The translations under genes and the position numbers were made by a program. Below, in pieces: positions 59,905-64,000 of a stretch of 64,000 nt of DNA. Position 1 is the first letter of the stretch, and every line of letters starts with the position of its first letter. The stretch is from Oceanicola sp. 22II-s10i (GTDB lineage Bacteria > Pseudomonadota > Alphaproteobacteria > Rhodobacterales > Rhodobacteraceae). The stretch covers positions 62,001 to 126,000 of the forward strand of contig NZ_AQQU01000010.1 of assembly GCF_002210105.1 (NCBI RefSeq), in the 5' to 3' direction. Under the pieces are notes generated by a model. It saw nothing but the letters and a program-made list of their open reading frames with translations, had not been told where the DNA came from and did not search any database.

Positions 59905-60573
59905 ATGGCGATCGAGACCATCACCAACACCACTGCCACGACGGCGACCGGCGCTTCGGCCACCTCGCTGAACAAGCTGAGCGGGGACTACAACAGTTTC
60001 CTGAAACTGCTGACGGCGCAGATCTCGAACCAGGATCCGCTCAAGCCGATGGACAGCACGACCTTCGTCACCCAGCTCGCACAGCTGAGCCAGGTGGAAC
60101 AGAGCGTCACGACCAACGCGAACCTCGAAAGCATCGCGCAGCAGCTGTCGGGGGTCGGGTCGCTCGCGGGTCTCGGTCTGCTGGGGCGCGATGTGGTCGC
60201 GCCGTCGAACATGATCACGACGGACGGCAACGGCGGGCCGGTGCATTACCGCCTCGCCGCGCCGGCCAACTCGGTGACGCTGACGATCCGCGATGCGCAG
60301 GGGTCGATCGTGCGGGTGCTCAAGGAACTGCCTTCGTCGGACGGCACGCTGAACCGGGCCGACTGGGACGGCATGGATTACGAGGGCGCGCCGGTGCCGG
60401 ACGGGATTTATTCCGCCGAGCTCGAGGCGCTGGACAACGAGGGCAACGTCATTGCGTCCCAGGCCTATACAAAGGCCAAGGTGGAACGGCTGAGTTTCTC
60501 GCAGGGGATCGCCACGCTGGAACTGGCCAACGGCGAAATCGTCACCGCTGGCATGGTCGAAACGATCGAATGA
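59905..60573 (+). CDS. flgD: Flagellar hook assembly scaffold FlgD
   Basis: 222 residues. The N-terminal signature YNSFLKLLTAQISNQDPLKPMDSTTFVTQLAQLSQVEQSV and the FlgD Ig-like part (SVTLTIRDAQGSIVRVLKELPSSDGTLNRADWDGMDYEGAPVPDGIYSAEL) are clear. It caps the growing hook. A GGAGG ribosome site precedes it, 15 bp after fliK. It converges on the fliL-like gene. Confidence 0.95.
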   Translation: MAIETITNTTATTATGASATSLNKLSGDYNSFLKLLTAQISNQDPLKPMDSTTFVTQLAQLSQVEQSVTTNANLESIAQQLSGVGSLAGLGLLGRDVVAPSNMITTDGNGGPVHYRLAAPANSVTLTIRDAQGSIVRVLKELPSSDGTLNRADWDGMDYEGAPVPDGIYSAELEALDNEGNVIASQAYTKAKVERLSFSQGIATLELANGEIVTAGMVETIE

Positions 60574-60576
60574 TCG

Positions 60577-61365
60577 TCAGCTGCGCGGAACGTCGGCCTT
60601 GAACATCGTCAGGAACAGCACTTCGCCGACCTGGTCGCCGAAATCGTTCTTGAGGTCCGCCGACATCGTCTCGGCCAGGTCCTCGGTGTCGATGTTCGCG
60701 CCCTGAAGCGCGGGCGTTCCGGCAATCCGGTGCATCGACATCAGGATCGCATCCCGCAGGCGGGTGGCGTTTTCCGGCATGTTGAAATGCGCGGCACTGT
60801 CGAGGTTGTCGACGGAAACGCCGATGTCCGAAACGATATAGGTGACGCTGGCTGCACGCTGAACGGGCACCGTGACACGGCCAAGCTGGATGACCTTGGA
60901 ATCCTTCAGCTGAAGCGCGGACATGGTGCCGCGCGCTTCGGGACGCAGGTCGACCGCGACGGCGCCGGTGCGCGATTCGGGTTTCGATCCGCCGACCTTG
61001 GGGGCCGACTTGGCGACCGCATGGGCCGCGGATTTGTTGGCCGCGGGGGCGTGATCGTCCTGAGCCGCATGGCCGGTCGCCTTGGCCGGGATCAGCTGGG
61101 CGTCATGCTGAGCCGGGGCGTGGGCGTCGTCCGGATTGTGGCTGGCGGGGCCATGGGTCTCGGCCGCCTTGTGGGTTTCGCCCTGGGCGAGACCGTCCAG
61201 CACCTTTTCCGCATCGGTCCGGCCGTCAGCTTCGGCGTGTTCGATCGCGACCGGTTCCTTGACGTCGAACATCTGTCCGGCGCCGAATCCGGCTGCTCCG
61301 AAAATCACCGGCAGTGCGGCGAGGGCGATGTGGCTCTTCTTCATTGGACTGACACCCGAATCCAT
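60577..61365 (-). CDS. FliL-like flagellar basal-body-associated protein
   Basis: 262 residues (255 if the ATG at 61344 is used). An N-terminal membrane anchor (SHIALAALPVIFGAAGFGAGQMF) is followed by a long Ala/His-rich linker and a C-terminal domain like FliL (VTYIVSDIGVSVDNLDSAAHFNMPENATRLRDAILMSMHRIAGTPALQGANIDTEDLAETMSADLKNDFGDQVGEVLFLTMFKADV). FliL rings support the stator. The stop lies 3 bp from flgD's stop. FliL proteins are usually shorter; the linker accounts for the extra length. Confidence 0.7.
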   Translation of the reverse strand: MDSGVSPMKKSHIALAALPVIFGAAGFGAGQMFDVKEPVAIEHAEADGRTDAEKVLDGLAQGETHKAAETHGPASHNPDDAHAPAQHDAQLIPAKATGHAAQDDHAPAANKSAAHAVAKSAPKVGGSKPESRTGAVAVDLRPEARGTMSALQLKDSKVIQLGRVTVPVQRAASVTYIVSDIGVSVDNLDSAAHFNMPENATRLRDAILMSMHRIAGTPALQGANIDTEDLAETMSADLKNDFGDQVGEVLFLTMFKADVPRS

Positions 61366-61435
61366 ATTGGCTCAGGTGTCAGATATGCTCCCGGAATCCG
61401 GCGAGACTTTTCTTAAATTTTGACGAAACGTGGAT

Positions 61436-62197
61436 TCAATATGGCAGGATGATGTCCATCACGTCCTCGCCATAGCCCCGCGTCTGCTGCCTGCTCAGGC
61501 CGCCACGGCCGCCGTAGACGATGCGCGCCTCGGCGATCTTGTCGTAGGGAATGGTGTTGTCCATCTGGATATCCTGCGGCCGGATGATACCGGCGACCCG
61601 CAGTTCACGCAGTTCCTCGTTGACCATGACCTCCTGCCGGCCGACCACGACCATGTTGCCGTTCGGCAGTTGCTGGACGACCAGCGCCGCGACCTTGAGC
61701 GAGATCGTTTCGCCCCGCTTGATGGAGCCGCTGCCGCCCGACTGTGTGGTCGAGGTGATGTCGACGATGTTGCCCGAGGGCAGGTCGCCCGGCCCGACGC
61801 CCGGCAGGATCTTGTCGATCTGGGTGCCGTAGCCGAAGAATTTCGGGAAGCCGATGGAGCCGCCGCCGTTCCGCGACCGGTCGCTCGCGTTCCTCAGCGT
61901 GGCCTCGTCGTCGATCTCGATCAGGATCGTCAGGATGTCGCCGACCTGCGTCGCGCGCTGGTCGCCGAAGAACCCGGTCGACCCGTGTTCCCAGAGCGAG
62001 GCGCGTTCGGCGCGGTAGGGCACGCGCTCGGGCTTTTCCGGCGGCATGGGGATCGACACGGTCGTCGCGTTGTAGACGTCGTTCTGGTCCAGCCCGATCT
62101 TGCTGACCTCGGGTTCGCGGTCGAAATACTTGCTGTCGCAGGCGGTCAGCGCGGTGGCGGCCAGCAGGGCGACGGCGAAGCGGGGGAGGGTGCTCAT
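61436..62197 (-). CDS. flgH: Flagellar L-ring protein FlgH
   Basis: 253 residues. A lipoprotein signal (LLAATALTAC, Cys20) is followed by FlgH features: SLWEHGSTGFFGDQRATQVGDILTILIEIDDEATLRN and GNMVVVGRQEVMVNEELRELRVAGIIRPQDI. It forms the outer-membrane ring. It overlaps flgA by 4 bp. Confidence 0.94.
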   Translation of the reverse strand: MSTLPRFAVALLAATALTACDSKYFDREPEVSKIGLDQNDVYNATTVSIPMPPEKPERVPYRAERASLWEHGSTGFFGDQRATQVGDILTILIEIDDEATLRNASDRSRNGGGSIGFPKFFGYGTQIDKILPGVGPGDLPSGNIVDITSTTQSGGSGSIKRGETISLKVAALVVQQLPNGNMVVVGRQEVMVNEELRELRVAGIIRPQDIQMDNTIPYDKIAEARIVYGGRGGLSRQQTRGYGEDVMDIILPY

Positions 62198-62865
62198 CGG
62201 ATGATCTCCACGATGCCTTCTGCGCGGGCGACGGCCCGCAACGACTTGTTGCTGACGAGGTTCACGATCCTCAGTTCCTGCCCCCGGTGCGCGTCGTCCA
62301 GCGCGCGGCCCGGTGCGGTCAGGACCATCCGGCCATCGTCGAACTGGATTTCCACCCGGTCGCCGCGCGTGACGACGCGGGGCTGGGTGATGGACTGGGT
62401 CATGACCTGACGGCCCTGCGGCAGCATCCGCTTGACCTCCATCCCGACCAGGTTGCCGGGGTCGGTCACGGAATAGGATCCGATCCGCCGCACTGGCAGT
62501 TCGACCATGGTCACATCCGCCTCGGTCACGATCTCGCCCGGCATCATCCGGCGGTTCGGCACGGGCAGGGTGACCGTCACCAGCGCCAGCCCCTCGATCC
62601 GCGTGACGCGGCCGTCCTCGGTCACGGCGTTCGCCAGAAAGCGCCCGGTCTCGCGGTCCATCCAGAAGGCGGACAGCAGTTCGGCCCGTTCGATATGCGT
62701 GTCGGCCAGCCGGATGCGGATGTGCGCCGCCTCGGGCAGCTCCGCCCCCCAGACCTGCCGGGCGCGCTCCTCGACAAGGAACTCGGGCGTCTCGGCGCGT
62801 GCGCCGACAGCCATGATACCGAAGAGGGCGAAACCGATGAGGAAGAGGAAGCGGATGGAGGTCAT
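62194..62865 (-). CDS. flgA: Flagellar P-ring chaperone FlgA
   Basis: 223 residues with a signal peptide (RFLFLIGFALFGIMAVGARA). The SAF-like C-terminal domain is seen as MMPGEIVTEADVTMVELPVRRIG...GMEVKRMLPQGRQVMTQSITQPRVVTRGDRVEIQFDDGRMVLTAPGRALDDAHRGQELRIVNLVSNKSL. It aids FlgI ring assembly in the periplasm. It sits between flgG and flgH in the order flgF-flgG-flgA-flgH, common in alphaproteobacteria. Confidence 0.93.
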   Translation of the reverse strand: MTSIRFLFLIGFALFGIMAVGARAETPEFLVEERARQVWGAELPEAAHIRIRLADTHIERAELLSAFWMDRETGRFLANAVTEDGRVTRIEGLALVTVTLPVPNRRMMPGEIVTEADVTMVELPVRRIGSYSVTDPGNLVGMEVKRMLPQGRQVMTQSITQPRVVTRGDRVEIQFDDGRMVLTAPGRALDDAHRGQELRIVNLVSNKSLRAVARAEGIVEIIR

Positions 62866-62868
62866 GGC

Positions 62869-63654
62869 CTACTTGATCTGGTTGACGGTATTCATCATCT
62901 GGTCGGCGGTCTCGATGGCCTTGGAGTTCATCTCGTAGGCGCGCTGAGCGACGATCAGGTCGGTGATCTGGCGGACGATGTCGACGTTGGACCCTTCCAG
63001 GAACCCCTGCCGCAGGATGCCGATGCCGGGATCGCCCGGCACGCCCGCGACCGGATCGCCCGAGGCGACGGTGGCCAGCAGCAGGTTGTTCCCGATGGGC
63101 CGCATCCCCGCGTCGTTGACGAAGGTCGACAGCGTTAACTGGCCGACCTCGACCGGGATCGGATCGTTTTCCACATAGGCGGACAGGATGCCGCCCTCGC
63201 TGATCTCGACCCGCGTGGTGTTGTCGGGCAGGGCGATGCCCGGATCGACCTCGAAGCCCTGCTGGTTCACAAGCTGGCCGGCGGGCGACAGGCGGAAGGT
63301 GCCGTCGCGGGTGTAGGCCTGCGTGCCGTCGGGCATGTTGATCGCGAAGTAGCCCCGCCCCTCGATGGCGACGTCCAGCTGGTTTTCGGTCTGGACCAGC
63401 CCGCCCTGCGTGTTCAGCCGGACCGTGCCTGCCGTCCGCACGCCGAGGCCGATGTCGATGCCGGTCGGCCGCGTGGTGCCCTGGTCCGAGGTCGCCGCGC
63501 CCTCGCGGGCGAGGTTCTCGTAGATCAGGTCGGTGAAGGCCGCGCGGGCGGTCTTGAACCCGGTGGTGTTGGCGTTGGCGATGTTGTTCGAGATGACGTC
63601 GACGTTCGTCTGCTGCGCCATCATCCCGGTTGCTGCGATTCCAAGTGCTTTCAT
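62869..63654 (-). CDS. flgG: Flagellar distal rod protein FlgG
   Basis: 261 residues, normal length. The N-terminal motif GIAATGMMAQQTNVDVISNNIANANTTGFKTARAAFTDLIYENL and the C-terminal VDIVRQITDLIVAQRAYEMNSKAIETADQMMNTVNQIK are diagnostic. It builds the distal rod. It ends 3 bp before flgA. Confidence 0.96.
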   Translation of the reverse strand: MKALGIAATGMMAQQTNVDVISNNIANANTTGFKTARAAFTDLIYENLAREGAATSDQGTTRPTGIDIGLGVRTAGTVRLNTQGGLVQTENQLDVAIEGRGYFAINMPDGTQAYTRDGTFRLSPAGQLVNQQGFEVDPGIALPDNTTRVEISEGGILSAYVENDPIPVEVGQLTLSTFVNDAGMRPIGNNLLLATVASGDPVAGVPGDPGIGILRQGFLEGSNVDIVRQITDLIVAQRAYEMNSKAIETADQMMNTVNQIK

Positions 63655-63666
63655 TGTCCCGACCCC

Positions 63667-64000
63667 TTACATCGTGGCCCGGCCGAGACGGCTGAGCATG
63701 TCTTTTTTCAAGCTGTGTTCGCTGTCGATCAGGTCCGCCGCCCGCTGATAGGCGCGCTGGATCATGATCAGGCGGGTCACTTCGCTGATCGGGTCGACGT
63801 TCGACGCCTCGATACTGCCCTGCACCGCTTCGGTCGCCGCCTCCTGCTGGGGCACGCCGACCGCGCCCTGCGGCGCGACGTAAAGGCCGTTGCCCATACG
63901 TTCGTAGCTTTGCAGGTCGGGCAGATCGAACATGCCGATCCGCGCCACCGCGCCGCCGTCGTTGGTCGAGATCGTGCCGTCGGGAGAGATCACGAGGCTG
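63667..64000 (-). CDS. flgF: Flagellar proximal rod protein FlgF, C-terminal part
   Basis: The last 110 codons or so are in the window; the gene continues past the right edge. The C-terminal helix SNVDPISEVTRLIMIQRAYQRAADLIDSEHSLKKDMLSRLG fits rod proteins, and DLQSYERMGNGLYVAPQG fits FlgF. Its position directly before flgG confirms it. No start codon is visible here. Confidence 0.88.
   Translation of the reverse strand, partial: SLVISPDGTISTNDGGAVARIGMFDLPDLQSYERMGNGLYVAPQGAVGVPQQEAATEAVQGSIEASNVDPISEVTRLIMIQRAYQRAADLIDSEHSLKKDMLSRLGRATM

Overview
The window is GC-rich DNA with tightly overlapping genes. A RepABC replication/partition module, a plasmid-type ScpB/DUF1403/tyrosine-recombinase block, flagellar genes and MucR-type regulators together point to an extrachromosomal replicon (large plasmid or chromid) of an alphaproteobacterium, most likely a roseobacter-like member of the Rhodobacteraceae. 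This assignment rests on gene content and RepABC organisation, not on a database search.

Bases 1-16.5 kb carry acyl-CoA catabolism. On the minus strand lie an HMG-CoA-lyase-like enzyme, a crotonase and the N-terminus of a biotin-dependent carboxylase beta subunit. On the plus strand lie a very unusual tandem acyl-CoA ligase (two ANL modules in one chain, the first with degenerate catalytic motifs), an MDR oxidoreductase, a second crotonase, a TetR regulator, an SDR, a frameshifted acyl-CoA ligase, an acyl-CoA dehydrogenase, an MBL-fold hydrolase and a LuxR-type regulator preceded by two matched palindromes.

Bases 16.6-25.6 kb look like an uptake and ring-cleavage unit. It has a TctBAC tripartite transporter, an FMN reductase, a YciI-like protein, a GntR/FCD regulator, an FAH-family hydrolase, a VOC extradiol-type dioxygenase, an alpha/beta hydrolase and an Ldh-type dehydrogenase. 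A TTTCGAAA element recurs at the three promoter regions of this block. Bases 25.8-33.5 kb form a shikimate/quinate unit: a TetR gene with a palindrome in the divergent promoter, an AroE-like dehydrogenase, a QuiC-type 3-dehydroshikimate dehydratase fused to an HPPD-like domain, a TRAP transporter, a divergent type II dehydroquinase and a GntR regulator. The inferred route ends at protocatechuate.

Bases 33.6-37.0 kb hold replicon-maintenance functions: ScpB, DUF1403, a tyrosine recombinase with a dif-like 11-7-11 site just upstream, and ParDE. From 37 kb to the right end the window is a flagellar cluster: flhB-fliR-flhA-lytic transglycosylase-fliQ-fliE-flgC-flgB (minus), fliI (plus), then, past repABC, fliJ-like-small exported protein-motA (minus), a glycosyltransferase/methyltransferase cassette, two MucR-type genes, motB, an unknown gene, a sigma factor, fliK, flgD (plus), and fliL-like, flgH, flgA, flgG, flgF (minus, running off the end). 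The repABC operon, with three identical parS-like palindromes and a counter-transcribed RNA, separates fliI from the fliJ-like gene, which are normally adjacent, so replication and motility are physically interlocked on this replicon.
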